Below, piece by piece: positions 33,452 to 42,961 of a stretch of 64,000 nucleotides of DNA. The stretch lies in assembly GCA_011526105.1 (NCBI GenBank), contig WYAZ01000099.1, positions 1 through 64,000 of the forward strand, in the 5' to 3' direction. Below the pieces are notes generated by a model that was given only the letters and a program-made list of their open reading frames with translations, did no database searches and was not told the DNA's origin. The position numbers and the translations under genes were made by a program. This DNA comes from Deltaproteobacteria bacterium. Its GTDB lineage: Bacteria > Myxococcota > Kuafuiibacteriia > Kuafuiibacteriales > Kuafuiibacteriaceae. Within the stretch, counting starts at the first letter, position 1; every line of letters begins with the position of its first letter.

Positions 33452-35191
33452 CTAGGCTCGGGCCGATGGCCCCAACTTGCCCGCCGCCCAGACCGCCAGC
33501 GTCTCGCGACGGATCTTCGCGTTGTGACGCACGTCGACCGGGAACGCGGGGTGAAAGAGGACCTCGCGAATCGATTCGGTGAGCGGAGAGCTCGCGCCGA
33601 GCTCGAGCAACTCAGCGCGGAGCGAAGCTTCGTCCGAGGCGTTCTTCGGCGCTTCGTTCGGCTCACACTCGACGCAGATCACCGGTCGCTGCGAGCCTCG
33701 CGGCCCCACCCCGACGAGCGCGCTTCGGTACACCCGCTCGTGTCGGTTGAAGATGCCCTCGCAGGGGATGGTGAACATGCGCCCCGATGAGGTCTCCACG
33801 CAGTGTGATTTGCGGCCGCAGAACCACAGGCGCCCCTCCGCATCGAGGTAGCCCACGTCGCCCATGCGGTGCCAGATCGAGACTCCGTCCGCGATCTTGC
33901 TGCGCCGCGTATCCTCGGGCCGCCCATAGTACGCCTGCGTGGTGGTCGGCCCGCGCACGATGATCTCGCCAACCTCACCGGTGGGGACCGGCTCGGCCTG
34001 CTCGATGGAGCCGATGGGCTCGTCGCTCAGCCGGATGATGCGGACGTCGTTCACAGCGAGCGGCGTGCCCACGCAGGAGCCCTCACCGCGGCTCATCGCC
34101 TCGGCCGGACCCGCGAGCAACTCACGTCCGCGGGTCTTGGAGACCGGCAGCGCCTCCGTAGCTCCATACGGGATGAAGACGTCGCCGTTCGGGAGCAGCG
34201 ACTCGAAGTCGTAGAGAAGCTTGGGAGGCACCGGCGCCCCCGCCATGATGATGCGCCGAAGACCCGGCAGGGTCTGCTTCGTCTCGATGAGATGACGGCC
34301 GATGGTCTTCCAGAACGCGGGTGATCCGAAGGAGTAGGTCACCCCGTAGTCCTCGATGGCGGCCAGAATCTTCACCGGGTCGGCCTTCGCCGGTCGTGTG
34401 AAGTCCATCTCGGGAATCACGCAGGTGACCCCGAGCGCGCAGGAGAACAAGGCGAACAGCGGGAACGCGGGGAGATCGACCTCGCCCGCCTCGATGCCCC
34501 ACTCCGAGCCGATGAGCCGCGTCTGCGCGTCAAAGATGCCGTGGGTGTACTCGACGCCCTTGGCAGGACCGGTGCTGCCGCTGGTGAACAGGATGGCCGC
34601 GAGTTCTCCGGCGCGCGTGGGTGCGAGCTCGAGCGGCGAAGCGTCCTGGTGTTTGAGTGCGTCCGAGGAGAGCCCGCCCCAAAAGAGGCGCGGACCGACC
34701 GTGACCTTGATCTTCACGCTGTCGAAGGCGCGCGGATAGAGCAGGCGAGCGACGTGCGCGATCGGGATGCCAATGAAGGCCTCCGGCTTTGCCTCCTGGA
34801 CCGCGGAGAGAAAGCCCGCCTTGCCGAGGCCGGGGTCGATCATCACCGGCACCGCCCCCACCTTGAACAAGGCGAAGGTCAGCGCAAAAAAGTCGGGCGA
34901 TGGCTTCACCATCAAGAGGACCTTGGTCCCGCGAACAATCCCGTTCTCGATGAGCCCGCGAGCGTAGCGGTTACACAGCTCGTCGAGTTGTCTGAAGTTG
35001 AGCGCCGCCTTGGGTTCTGGTTTGACGCCGGCGGTGCGCCGAGCGCCGGGCATGATGATCGCGGCCTGCTCCGGGACCTTCTTCGCCAGCTCCGGGATGT
35101 ACCAGGCGATGTTGACCTCGCGCTCGGGTGACCAGAGGTCCACGGAAGGCACTGCGGGCTCCGTGACGACCGCGTCCACCGACAAGCTCAC
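33452..35191 (-). CDS. oleC: OleC-like AMP-forming beta-lactone synthetase
   Basis: 579 residues from the GTG at 35191, which overlaps the oleB stop (GTGA). ANL-superfamily motifs: ILFTSGSTGPAKGVEYTH (A3), PYGATEALP (A5) and the VGYLDAEGRLWFCGR hinge region (A7/A8). In the ole pathway OleC adenylates a 2-alkyl-3-hydroxy acid and closes it to a beta-lactone. The sequence before the GTG in the same frame is oleB shadow. Being last in a string fabG-fabZ-fabI-oleA-oleB-oleC of overlapping genes supports this identity over a generic acyl-CoA ligase. Confidence 0.92.
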   Translation of the reverse strand: MSLSVDAVVTEPAVPSVDLWSPEREVNIAWYIPELAKKVPEQAAIIMPGARRTAGVKPEPKAALNFRQLDELCNRYARGLIENGIVRGTKVLLMVKPSPDFFALTFALFKVGAVPVMIDPGLGKAGFLSAVQEAKPEAFIGIPIAHVARLLYPRAFDSVKIKVTVGPRLFWGGLSSDALKHQDASPLELAPTRAGELAAILFTSGSTGPAKGVEYTHGIFDAQTRLIGSEWGIEAGEVDLPAFPLFALFSCALGVTCVIPEMDFTRPAKADPVKILAAIEDYGVTYSFGSPAFWKTIGRHLIETKQTLPGLRRIIMAGAPVPPKLLYDFESLLPNGDVFIPYGATEALPVSKTRGRELLAGPAEAMSRGEGSCVGTPLAVNDVRIIRLSDEPIGSIEQAEPVPTGEVGEIIVRGPTTTQAYYGRPEDTRRSKIADGVSIWHRMGDVGYLDAEGRLWFCGRKSHCVETSSGRMFTIPCEGIFNRHERVYRSALVGVGPRGSQRPVICVECEPNEAPKNASDEASLRAELLELGASSPLTESIREVLFHPAFPVDVRHNAKIRRETLAVWAAGKLGPSARA

Positions 35192-36108
35192 AGCACCCCC
35201 AAGAACTTGCGCATCCAAGGGACGATGCGCTCGTGAGCATCCTCGACCACGTAGTGCCCCGCGTCCGCGACCTCGTGCACCTCCGCATTCGGGAATCGGC
35301 GCTGCCACTCCTCGAGAAACTCGTGATTGAAGCAGAAGTCGCGAGCGCCCCACACGATGAGCATGGGTTTGTCTTTGAGGACCTCGAGCTTGACGGCGAT
35401 CTCTTCCAAGGTCTGCCGTGAGCGATGACCGCGGCTCATCGGGATGTCCTGCACGAAGCGAAGGGTCGCGATGCGATGGTCCCAGCTGTCGTAGGGCGCG
35501 AGATAGCCCGCCTTCACCTCTTTGGTGAGTCGATCACGATGAAACACCGCCCGCACCAGAGCCGCCCGGGCAAAGGCGTTGAGTCCCTGGATCATCAGCG
35601 CGCCGAGCCCCGGGATTCGGCAGAGGTCGATCGAAAACGGGATGCGGTCCGACGGGAATGCGGCGCTGTTGAACACCACCAGGCGCTCGATGCGCTTTGG
35701 GTGGCGGGTCGCGTAGCCCATACCGATGGCGCCGCCCCAGTCGTGAACCACCAGGTTGATCTCGCTGAGACCAAGATGACGCACCAGGGTCTCGACGTTC
35801 TCTACGTGGTGCTCGAGCGTGTACTCGAAGTCGGCCGGCTTGTCGGAGAGGCCGCAGCCGAGGTGGTCGGGCACAACCACCCGAAAGCGGTTCGAGAGCC
35901 CGTGGACGAGCTCGCGAAAGTAGAACGACCAAGTGGGGTTGCCGTGCAGCATGAGGAGGACCGGCGCATTGCGGTCGCCCTCATCGAGGTAGTGCATCAC
36001 CCCGCCCTTCACCCGCACGAAGTGCGATGCGAAAGGGTACTGCGCGCGGAAGGGCTCTACGTCCACACGAACGTTCGGGAAGAAGCCCGAAGTTGTTGCG
36101 CTCACCAT
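35188..36108 (-). CDS. oleB: OleB-like alpha/beta hydrolase (beta-lactone decarboxylase)
   Basis: 306 residues of the haloalkane dehalogenase-like fold: oxyanion HGNPTW (55-60), nucleophile Asp123 in VVHDWGGAIG, acid Asp257 in WGARDFCFN and His285 in ADAGHYV. OleB converts the beta-lactone from OleC to a cis-olefin and CO2. The ATG overlaps the oleA stop (ATGGTGA) and the stop overlaps the oleC GTG. Some species have an OleBC fusion; here they are separate genes. Confidence 0.92.
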   Translation of the reverse strand: MVSATTSGFFPNVRVDVEPFRAQYPFASHFVRVKGGVMHYLDEGDRNAPVLLMLHGNPTWSFYFRELVHGLSNRFRVVVPDHLGCGLSDKPADFEYTLEHHVENVETLVRHLGLSEINLVVHDWGGAIGMGYATRHPKRIERLVVFNSAAFPSDRIPFSIDLCRIPGLGALMIQGLNAFARAALVRAVFHRDRLTKEVKAGYLAPYDSWDHRIATLRFVQDIPMSRGHRSRQTLEEIAVKLEVLKDKPMLIVWGARDFCFNHEFLEEWQRRFPNAEVHEVADAGHYVVEDAHERIVPWMRKFLGVL

Positions 36109-37163
36109 TTCACCCTCATCATCGCGGCCGAAAGACCGCTGCCGATCCCGAGCAGCGCCACGCTCTGCCCCTTCTCGAGGAAACCGGTCTCCCCGGCCTT
36201 GGCGAGTGTGATCGGGAGCGAGACCGAGCCCACGTTGCCGAGCTCCGGATACGTATAGAAGCCGCTCGCCTCGTCGAGGCCGAGCGCCTCGTAAAGCGCG
36301 CGCGTGTGAGCGCGGCCCACCTGATGCGTGATCGTTCGGTCGGGCATCTGGGCCTGAAATCGAAAACGCGGCGCGAACTCACTCCACAGCGACTTCGCGA
36401 GGCTGATGCCCGCGTGCAGCAGCGCCTCGGCGTCGGTCTCCATGAAGAGCTCGCTGGCCGAACCCACCCCGGTGTCCTTGAGGCCCAAGGAGCCTCCGCG
36501 ACAGAGTTCGTTGTGCTCGGTGGCGCTCCGCATGACCCCGCCCATGAAGCGCGGAGCCTCGGGGGCCAGGGAGCGATGCGCGAGCAACACCGCGGCCCCG
36601 CCCGAGCCGATGGTGAGCGAAGCGAAGTCGGCCTTGATGCTTTTTCGCGTGAGCTCCGGCGAAGCGAGCAGGCGCTCGATGGTGGCATCGACCAAGCCTT
36701 GGCCGTTCTCTCCCGCCACGATGAGCGCGGACTCGATGGCCCCGGTCTCGATGAGGGGCGCCGCCATCATCATCGCAGATGCCACGCCCAGGCACGCGTT
36801 GGACAGATCGAAGAAGGCCGCGTCTTCGGGCAATTCGAGCGCGCGGTGAACGACCGAAGCGGTGGCCGGCTCGAGGAAGTCTCGGCAGACGCTGGCGTGA
36901 ATGAGCAGCCCGACCTTCGAGCGATCGAAACCCGCCAGCGCCTTGGTCCCCGCGCGCGTGGCGGCGAGCGAAGGCGGCGTGGGCTCGGGCCAGAACCGGC
37001 GCGCCTTGATGCCGCTCATGAGCTCGAGGCGCCCGGGCTGGAGTCCGAGCTTCTGATAGACGGGCGCCAAGCGGTCTTCGATCGCGGCGGAGCTGAGCAC
37101 GCCCGGCGGCAGATCGTAGCCAAGGCCCGCGATGCTCACGTTCTGAAAGGCCTGCGGCTTCAC
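36102..37163 (-). CDS. oleA: OleA-like thiolase performing acyl head-to-head condensation
   Basis: 353 residues from the GTG at 37163, which overlaps the stop of the FabI-like gene. Thiolase-fold with nucleophile Cys124 in [11 protein letters not shown], conserved Glu98 in [12 protein letters not shown] (the OleA-specific active-site Glu of the other chain), His in THQVGRAH and Asn in ELGNVGSVS. OleA joins two fatty acyl thioesters to a 2-alkyl-3-keto acid. It resembles FabH/KAS III, but the Glu98 motif and oleB-oleC downstream favour OleA. In this operon it follows fatty-acid synthesis genes, so acyl-ACP rather than acyl-CoA may be the donor (inference). Confidence 0.93.
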   Translation of the reverse strand: MKPQAFQNVSIAGLGYDLPPGVLSSAAIEDRLAPVYQKLGLQPGRLELMSGIKARRFWPEPTPPSLAATRAGTKALAGFDRSKVGLLIHASVCRDFLEPATASVVHRALELPEDAAFFDLSNACLGVASAMMMAAPLIETGAIESALIVAGENGQGLVDATIERLLASPELTRKSIKADFASLTIGSGGAAVLLAHRSLAPEAPRFMGGVMRSATEHNELCRGGSLGLKDTGVGSASELFMETDAEALLHAGISLAKSLWSEFAPRFRFQAQMPDRTITHQVGRAHTRALYEALGLDEASGFYTYPELGNVGSVSLPITLAKAGETGFLEKGQSVALLGIGSGLSAAMMRVKW

Positions 37164-37978
37164 GCGTTCACCTTCTTCACGAGCTCGCGGTCGAAGTAGT
37201 TCACACCCATGCCGGCGTCGATCACGAGGTTCTGGGCGTTGATGCCAGACGACCGCGGGGAGAGCAGGAACGCGGCGGCGTTCGCGACCTCGCGGGTCTC
37301 GAGGCCACGTTTGCGCAAGGTGGCCTTCTCGGCGTAAAGCCAGGAGTCCACGTAGCCCGGAATGCCGGCAGACGCGCTGGTCTTGAGAAGACCGGGAGCG
37401 ACGGAGTTCACACGCACCCCGCGTTCGGCGAGCGCCTTGGCCAAGAAGACCACACTCGACTCGAGCGCCGCTTTGACCGGCGCCATGAAGCCGTAGTTTT
37501 CGGCCGCCATCCTGGTGGTGGAGATGGAGATGGTCACGAGCGAGGCCCCGTCCGCCAAGATCGGCTTCATCACCCCCGTGATCTCGATGAACGAGTGGCA
37601 AGAGACCTGCATCGCCTGCAGGAAGGCCTTTCGGCTCACCTGGTCGAAGGTCGTAAAGCCCTCGAAGTCGGCAAAGGCGATGGAGTGGAGGATGCCGTGC
37701 ACCACATCGTGGCGAGCGCGCAGCGCCTCGAACAGCTTCGCGACCGCACCCTCGTGCTCCACGTCGCAGACATGGATCTCGGCCTCGGGCCGAAGCTTCC
37801 GCAAGCTCTCCGCGCGGGCCTCGGAGCGCACCGAGTAGATGAGCTTCGCCCCCTGCTCTTCGAGCACGCTCGCGACGTGAAAAGCCACGCTCTTCTTGTT
37901 GGCCACCCCAAAGACCAAGATGGTGCGCCCCTCGAGACCGAGGAAGAACGAACCTGCGAGGTCGGAGGCACCGCTCAC
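37160..37978 (-). CDS. FabI-like enoyl-acyl carrier protein reductase
   Basis: 272-residue SDR of the FabI type: divergent nucleotide motif [15 protein letters not shown] (G-x5-S-I/V-A) and Tyr-x6-Lys in [15 protein letters not shown], followed by [15 protein letters not shown]. FabI reduces the trans-2-enoyl-ACP double bond. It is sandwiched between FabZ and OleA with 3 to 4-base spacing or overlap, which indicates a dedicated paralogue rather than the housekeeping gene. Active-site Tyr equivalent to the catalytic upstream Tyr of FabI is less certain. Confidence 0.85.
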   Translation of the reverse strand: MSGASDLAGSFFLGLEGRTILVFGVANKKSVAFHVASVLEEQGAKLIYSVRSEARAESLRKLRPEAEIHVCDVEHEGAVAKLFEALRARHDVVHGILHSIAFADFEGFTTFDQVSRKAFLQAMQVSCHSFIEITGVMKPILADGASLVTISISTTRMAAENYGFMAPVKAALESSVVFLAKALAERGVRVNSVAPGLLKTSASAGIPGYVDSWLYAEKATLRKRGLETREVANAAAFLLSPRSSGINAQNLVIDAGMGVNYFDRELVKKVNA

Positions 37979-37981
37979 CGT

Positions 37982-38413
37982 CTACGACTCCTTGGCCACG
38001 GTGACCGCGAAGCTCAAGCTCACTGCGATCTTCCCGTTCTTACGGACCTGACCGCTCATGAAGTGAACCCCCATGGCGGACTTGTCGTAGTCGGCGATGA
38101 TCTCGATGACGTCACCCGGCACGATCATCTGCTTGAACTTGATGTCGTTCATGCGCGCGACCACGGGCACGCCGTCCATGGGGGCGCCGTTCTGGCGGCG
38201 CACCATCAGGTAGCAGCCGGCCTGCATGATGGCCTCGCAGAGCAGGACGCCCGGCATCACGGGCTTCTTCGGATAGTGCCCAAGGAACTGCGGTTCATCG
38301 GCGCGGATGGTCCGACGAGCGATGACCCGAGTGTCGGTGGCATCCACGATCTCGTCGAGAAACAGGAAGGGGGCGCGATGGGGAATCGCGTCCTCGATGG
38401 AGAGCATGTTCAT
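37982..38413 (-). CDS. FabZ-like beta-hydroxyacyl-ACP dehydratase
   Basis: 143-residue hot-dog protein. The catalytic pair sits in GHYPKKPVMPGVLLCEAIMQAG (His46, Glu60). FabZ removes water from 3-hydroxyacyl-ACP. ATG 38413 is preferred to the GTG three bases upstream because AGGAGG sits 6 bases before it, and it overlaps the fabG stop (TGATG). Gene order fabG-fabZ-fabI is an elongation module. Confidence 0.9.
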   Translation of the reverse strand: MNMLSIEDAIPHRAPFLFLDEIVDATDTRVIARRTIRADEPQFLGHYPKKPVMPGVLLCEAIMQAGCYLMVRRQNGAPMDGVPVVARMNDIKFKQMIVPGDVIEIIADYDKSAMGVHFMSGQVRKNGKIAVSLSFAVTVAKES

Positions 38414-39141
38414 CACAATCCTCCTGCCACGCGCAGCACAGAGCCGGTGACGTAGCTAGCCTCCTTGGAGGCGAGGTAGAGCACCGCGCTGGCGATCTCC
38501 GCCGTGGTGCCGAAGCGGCCGAGTGGAACCGAATCCATATAGGCCTTCTTGGTCTCTTCCGAAAGGTCCGAGAGCAAATCGGTGTCCACGAAGCCGGGCT
38601 GCACGCAGTTGACGGTGATGCGCCGCTTTGCGACTTCGCGCGCGAGCGATTTGGCAAACGCGATCTGTCCGGCCTTCGAGGCCGCGTAGTTGGCCTGCCC
38701 GGGCAAGCCCAGATCGGCGCTGGGCGAGGTGACGTTCACGATCCGCCCATACTTCGGACGCGACATGGCCTGCACCGCGTACTTGGACATGTAGAAGGTG
38801 CCGTCGAGGTTCACCTCGAGGACGCGCTTCCAGTCTTCGACCTTCATCATGCCCACGATGGCGTCCTTGCGGATGCCGGCGTTGTTCACGAGCACGTGCA
38901 CGGGGTGCGAGAGGTCTTCGAAGAAGCGCTTCACCGCGTCGTGGTCGGAGACATCGAAGGCCACGAGCGTGAGCCGGTCCCCGGCCGAAAGCTCGCCCCG
39001 CATGCGCTCGGCGGCCTCGTGACTCGAGGTGTAGGTCGCGGTGACGTGGGCGCCGCGCGCGAGGAAGGCCTCCGTCAGCGCCCGGCCGATCCCGCGTGTT
39101 CCCCCGGTCACGATGACGTGTTGGTCGGTGAAGTCGAGCAT
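38413..39141 (-). CDS. FabG-like 3-oxoacyl-ACP reductase
   Basis: 242-residue short-chain dehydrogenase: VTGGTRGIGRAL cofactor motif, NNAG, catalytic Ser in VTSPSADLG and Tyr-Lys in ANYAASKAGQ, then VQPGFVDTDL. FabG reduces 3-oxoacyl-ACP with NADPH. It is the first gene of the leftward fabG-fabZ-fabI-oleA-oleB-oleC operon. A 17-bp inverted repeat lies 9 bases before its ATG. Confidence 0.9.
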   Translation of the reverse strand: MLDFTDQHVIVTGGTRGIGRALTEAFLARGAHVTATYTSSHEAAERMRGELSAGDRLTLVAFDVSDHDAVKRFFEDLSHPVHVLVNNAGIRKDAIVGMMKVEDWKRVLEVNLDGTFYMSKYAVQAMSRPKYGRIVNVTSPSADLGLPGQANYAASKAGQIAFAKSLAREVAKRRITVNCVQPGFVDTDLLSDLSEETKKAYMDSVPLGRFGTTAEIASAVLYLASKEASYVTGSVLRVAGGL

Positions 39142-39149
39142 GGGGCGGG

Positions 39150-39166
39150 ACCGCGGAAGGCGCGGT
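39150..39166. promoter_or_regulatory. Palindrome ACCGCG-N5-CGCGGT before fabG
   Basis: Perfect 6-bp arms around GAAGG, ending 9 bases from the fabG start. As RNA it would fold into a strong hairpin that could cover or precede the ribosome binding site; as DNA it could be an operator. A weaker near-palindrome (AGTTGGATCCAGCT, 39201-39214) lies 35 bases further upstream. Confidence 0.45.
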
Positions 39167-39264
39167 CGCTGGGGCGTAACATGGGGGAGCCAGCTTTTCG
39201 AGTTGGATCCAGCTCAGGGTGAACCCGAGCGCTGGGCTGCCGGGCTGGCTGATACACTTGTCGA

Positions 39265-40614
39265 GTGAAACCAGCCGCTGCGTGGGCCGTGGCATGGGCA
39301 AGCTGCGTCGGCTGCAGTGGCGGCGAGCGCTATTTGTTCCTCGAGGCCGCCTGGGCCGAGGACAGCACCGTGGTGGTCGTGGCCTTGGGCTCGGACGGCC
39401 GACCGGACCAAGCGAGGTCGCCCAGCGTCATCTCGGGTGAGGCCCGCTTCGTATTCGATCAGGACGGCTCCGCCTCCGTGGATCGAGTGGTGTTCCTCGA
39501 GTTCTTGGCCGGCTCGAGAGCCGCACTCGGCATCGCACGGTGCGGGGTCGCAATGCTTGGTGCGGAGTCGCGTCTGCCCTCGCCCATCCATAGCTTCCAT
39601 CTCCAGACCGGCGACGACGCACCGAAGCTGGTCGAGACGCCCCTCGCGTGGGGCGACCACGGCCCGCGCTTCGCCGATTGCACGCCCACCGCGTGCGATT
39701 CGGTCACGGTGAGTTCGGGCTCTCTGGTCGAGCACGCGACCTGGCGCATCCAAGGGATCACTCGCGTCCACGAGACTCGAGTTCTCGTGCGACTGTCCCA
39801 CTCGAGCACAATCGGTCCGGGTCTGCTCCTCTTGGTGGAACGTCCCGACGAGGTCGTTCGCGCGATCGAAGGCCCAGTTCAGATGAGCGGGGCCGTTCGG
39901 ATCGGCGATGCACTCCTGCTCACCGCGCAGGACGGCGCGCTCTATCGCAGCGATCTCGAGCTCAGCGAGCTCATCCCGACCGGGACGGTGTCACCCAATC
40001 TCGGTCTCAGCCTCGAGCTCGACGGCCGCTCGGCCATCGGCTTCACCTACCACCACTCGGCCACGTATCGAGTCCATGGCGACGGCCGTGCGGGTCCGGC
40101 TCCCCTCGAGTTCCGGCACGCTCTCCATGAGCTGGTGTTCGGCCCGGATGGACGAGCGGCGGGGATCAGAACGGGTGAGAAGGCCGAGGTTCGCGACAAC
40201 GCAGTAGCCGTCTTCGATGGTTCCAACTGGACGCGGATTCCGCTTCCCCGGGAAGCGGACGGCGCGGAGGACGTGGTCTTCGAAGGCTCCGAACTCATCG
40301 TGGCGGGGCAAAAGGCGGTGTTCGAGCTGGGGAGCTCCGGGAGCCTGCAGCAGCTCGAACAGGTGCCCGGTCCCATTGGCCGAAACTTCTCGAGCCTCGC
40401 GAGGCTGGGACAGGGCTATGTGCTCGGCGGACACACCGGCCTGCTTCAGCGCTTCGACCGAACCTCGTTCTGCACGCTGCCTTCGGGCAACAACGAGTCC
40501 ATCGATTCGCTGATCGCGATGTCTCCGAGTACGATCGTAGGGGGCTGGAAGTTTAGCCGAACCGAGACCCCGCAACTCATCTGGGTCGACGACGCCCTGC
40601 CGAACGACCCGTAG
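39265..40614 (+). CDS. Propeller-like lipoprotein inserted in the lipid cluster
   Basis: 449 residues starting at GTG 39265. The N-terminal hydrophobic stretch ends in a lipobox-like SCVGC; the rest has alternating strands with repeated FDGSNWTRIPL, RLGQGYVLGGHTGLLQRFD and similar segments, as in the lipoprotein at 19.5-21.0 kb. Cys pairs (CGVAM, CTPTAC) suggest disulfides. Divergent from fabG, 123 bases apart; no link to lipid synthesis visible. Confidence 0.6.
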   Translation: MKPAAAWAVAWASCVGCSGGERYLFLEAAWAEDSTVVVVALGSDGRPDQARSPSVISGEARFVFDQDGSASVDRVVFLEFLAGSRAALGIARCGVAMLGAESRLPSPIHSFHLQTGDDAPKLVETPLAWGDHGPRFADCTPTACDSVTVSSGSLVEHATWRIQGITRVHETRVLVRLSHSSTIGPGLLLLVERPDEVVRAIEGPVQMSGAVRIGDALLLTAQDGALYRSDLELSELIPTGTVSPNLGLSLELDGRSAIGFTYHHSATYRVHGDGRAGPAPLEFRHALHELVFGPDGRAAGIRTGEKAEVRDNAVAVFDGSNWTRIPLPREADGAEDVVFEGSELIVAGQKAVFELGSSGSLQQLEQVPGPIGRNFSSLARLGQGYVLGGHTGLLQRFDRTSFCTLPSGNNESIDSLIAMSPSTIVGGWKFSRTETPQLIWVDDALPNDP

Positions 40615-40720
40615 CGGCCCACCGGGCACAAAAGACGCACTTCAGTCAAAATTTCAGGAGCTTCGCCCTCCCCCCACCAGCGCTTGAGAACGGGACCGCA
40701 TGCGTAGTAGCTTGCGCGCG

Positions 40721-41458
40721 ATGCGAACTCTCAATCCCGCTCTCCTCGCTCTCCCCCTCGTACTCACCACCGCCTGCGGAACCGGCGCCAAGATCACCGG
40801 CGACGTCGCCGGCTTTGGCTTCGAGCTCAGGACGGTCTTCGCCTGGCTCGACGCCACCGAGAGTGACCAAGAGGATGGACGCATCATCTTCACGACTCGC
40901 GATCGAAAGACCATGCGGGTGGTGCTCTCCGGCGCGAGCTTCGACCCCGAGAGCGACGTGCGGTTCTTGTCTGCAGGTGAGGTGTTCGACCTCGAGCGCG
41001 AGAACAGCATCAACGGGAGCATCACGTTCAACATCACCAACTTCGACGCCGTGACCGAAGGCTCGGTGCTGCACTCCCCGCGCGACGAGGAGATGGGCGA
41101 GGACCCGCGGCTCACCTCCGTGGGTCACCAATTCGCGTTCAAACGAGTCGAGGCTGACGCGGTGCTCCCGCCGGAGATCATCGGCTTTGGCTCAAAGGTC
41201 AGCTATCAGCTCACGATCACCAAGCTGGGCAAAGTACGCGGCGAGACTCTGTCGGGCACCCTCATCATCCGCGTCGAACGGGAAGAGAACGACCGCCAGG
41301 ACGCCAAGACCGGCGAGATCACCGTCGAGTTCGACGCCTCCGTCATCGGCGAGGCCATCGCGGAGTGCAACAGCTCCGAGGGCCGCTCGTCGAGCTGCGA
41401 GCTGCTTCGACTCGGAACGCCGGCGCAGGGTTCGTCGGGCCTACTGAGCGCTTCGTAG
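40721..41458 (+). CDS. Unrecognised lipoprotein
   Basis: 245 residues from ATG 40721 (a frame start at 40700 is less likely). Signal peptide with lipobox LTTACG. The mature part has beta-rich character ([43 protein letters not shown]) and ends with two cysteines ([15 protein letters not shown]). No recognised domain. Same direction as the upstream lipoprotein, 106 bases away. Convergent with a flavoprotein gene, overlapping its 3' end by 18 bases. Confidence 0.6.
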   Translation: MRTLNPALLALPLVLTTACGTGAKITGDVAGFGFELRTVFAWLDATESDQEDGRIIFTTRDRKTMRVVLSGASFDPESDVRFLSAGEVFDLERENSINGSITFNITNFDAVTEGSVLHSPRDEEMGEDPRLTSVGHQFAFKRVEADAVLPPEIIGFGSKVSYQLTITKLGKVRGETLSGTLIIRVEREENDRQDAKTGEITVEFDASVIGEAIAECNSSEGRSSSCELLRLGTPAQGSSGLLSAS

Positions 41459-42961
41459 GTGCCGGTCCACATCGTTGGACACGATGACCCCGTAGTTCGC
41501 CGCTCCGAGCCATCCGCTCATGATGATACCCACGCTCCCGGCATGAAAGAGGCCGGTGACCTCCTTGGGCATGTTCTTGCTCACCGCGAGCCCTTCGAAC
41601 TTGGTGCCAAAGGAAGTGCCCGCCTTGTGCTGCGTGAAGAACTCGAAGGTCCGCGGCGTGGCCACCTCCACATGGTCGAGCTTGTCGCCGATGCCCGGTA
41701 GATAGCCTTCGAGCACCTCGATGCTCTCCCTCGCCATCTTCTCCTTCTCGAGCAGGTACTGCGCCTCGCTCAGGTTCGCCCAATCTTCCCAGCGGGAGTT
41801 GATGGACGCGACCACGCTGAACATCTCGGAGCCCGGCCGAACATCGGGGTAGTAGAACGAGAACGTTCGGCTCGTACACTCGAGCGCCACGAGCGCGTCC
41901 GAATCGAACTCTGGATGAGTGCTGGTGAAGAAGAGCTCACCGATGTTCGGGATGCTCTCCCCGCGCCGCAGCCCGAGATAGACCTGCGAGCTCGAGCTGT
42001 TCATCCGCACCTGCTTGGCCTCGCGGACGAACTCCGGGCGGCAGACCCCCGGCTCGAGCAGCTTCTCGACGGTGGTCACGAGGTTGGCGTTGGAGATGAC
42101 CGCTTTCGCGCGCACCTCGCGGCCATTGACCAGCACGCCGGTGGCCCTGGGACCCTCCGGCCCGCGTTCGGCAAGGATCTGCTCCACCTGCGCGTGATTT
42201 CGCAGCTCCACCCCGTTCTTCTGAAGCTCCAGCTTCATCTTCTTGATCAGCTGGTCGGTTCCCCCCTGAAAGGTGAACACCCCCTTGGACATGAAGTTGG
42301 AGAACACGATCCCGTAGGTGATGGCGGGATCGTCCAAGGTGGAGCCGTTGGCGTACGCGATGGGCTCCATCAAGAGCCGCCAGACGTCCTTACGACCGGG
42401 GAAGAAGCGCTCGAAGAGCCCTCGGGTGGTGAGCGACTGGTCGTCGTAGAAGTTCATGCCGCGGGTGAAGTCGAAGAAGGCCTCCACCGTCGCCCGCTCG
42501 ATGCCGAACTTCTCCACCAGGATACGTGTGAAGTCCGCGCGGTCGAACGTGGTCGAGAGACTAAACTCGGGGTTGTCGAAGCGAATCTCGCGGAGCTGGA
42601 CGATCGAGTCGGCGATCTCCTGGGTCCAGTATTTGCGGCAGGTCTTCACCATGCCCTGCGGAAAGCCGTGAAGCGAGATGTCGAAGACGTGGCCGTGTTT
42701 GCGCTTGAACCACGTGGCTAGGCCGCCAAAGTTGTAGTGCTGCTCGAGGAGCAAGACCGAGTGTCCGGCCTTGGCGAGCACGTTCGCCGAGGTGAGCCCG
42801 GCGAGACCCGACCCGATGACGATGACATCGTAGGCTGATTTGATCCCCTTGAGGTGGTCCACGCCCCGGCGCTGGTCTTCGGCCTTGCGAGCCCGCAAAC
42901 CGGCCGGCGTCGTCGGTGCCGGCGGTGACAGGATGGAGTCTTTGCCCGACATGCCCTTCAC
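41441..42961 (-). CDS. Phytoene desaturase-like flavoprotein (copy 4)
   Basis: 506 residues. After a 42-residue extension comes the FAD motif [20 protein letters not shown] and [13 protein letters not shown]; the C-terminal FAD segment is [20 protein letters not shown], somewhat different from copies 1-3. The GTG at 42961 overlaps the stop of the GreA/B-like gene (GTGA); ATG 42952 is the alternative. It is the last gene of the operon fabF-ACP-flavoprotein-Gre-flavoprotein. Substrate unknown; likely an ACP-bound or released polyene chain. Confidence 0.82.
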   Translation of the reverse strand: MKGMSGKDSILSPPAPTTPAGLRARKAEDQRRGVDHLKGIKSAYDVIVIGSGLAGLTSANVLAKAGHSVLLLEQHYNFGGLATWFKRKHGHVFDISLHGFPQGMVKTCRKYWTQEIADSIVQLREIRFDNPEFSLSTTFDRADFTRILVEKFGIERATVEAFFDFTRGMNFYDDQSLTTRGLFERFFPGRKDVWRLLMEPIAYANGSTLDDPAITYGIVFSNFMSKGVFTFQGGTDQLIKKMKLELQKNGVELRNHAQVEQILAERGPEGPRATGVLVNGREVRAKAVISNANLVTTVEKLLEPGVCRPEFVREAKQVRMNSSSSQVYLGLRRGESIPNIGELFFTSTHPEFDSDALVALECTSRTFSFYYPDVRPGSEMFSVVASINSRWEDWANLSEAQYLLEKEKMARESIEVLEGYLPGIGDKLDHVEVATPRTFEFFTQHKAGTSFGTKFEGLAVSKNMPKEVTGLFHAGSVGIIMSGWLGAANYGVIVSNDVDRHLRSAQ

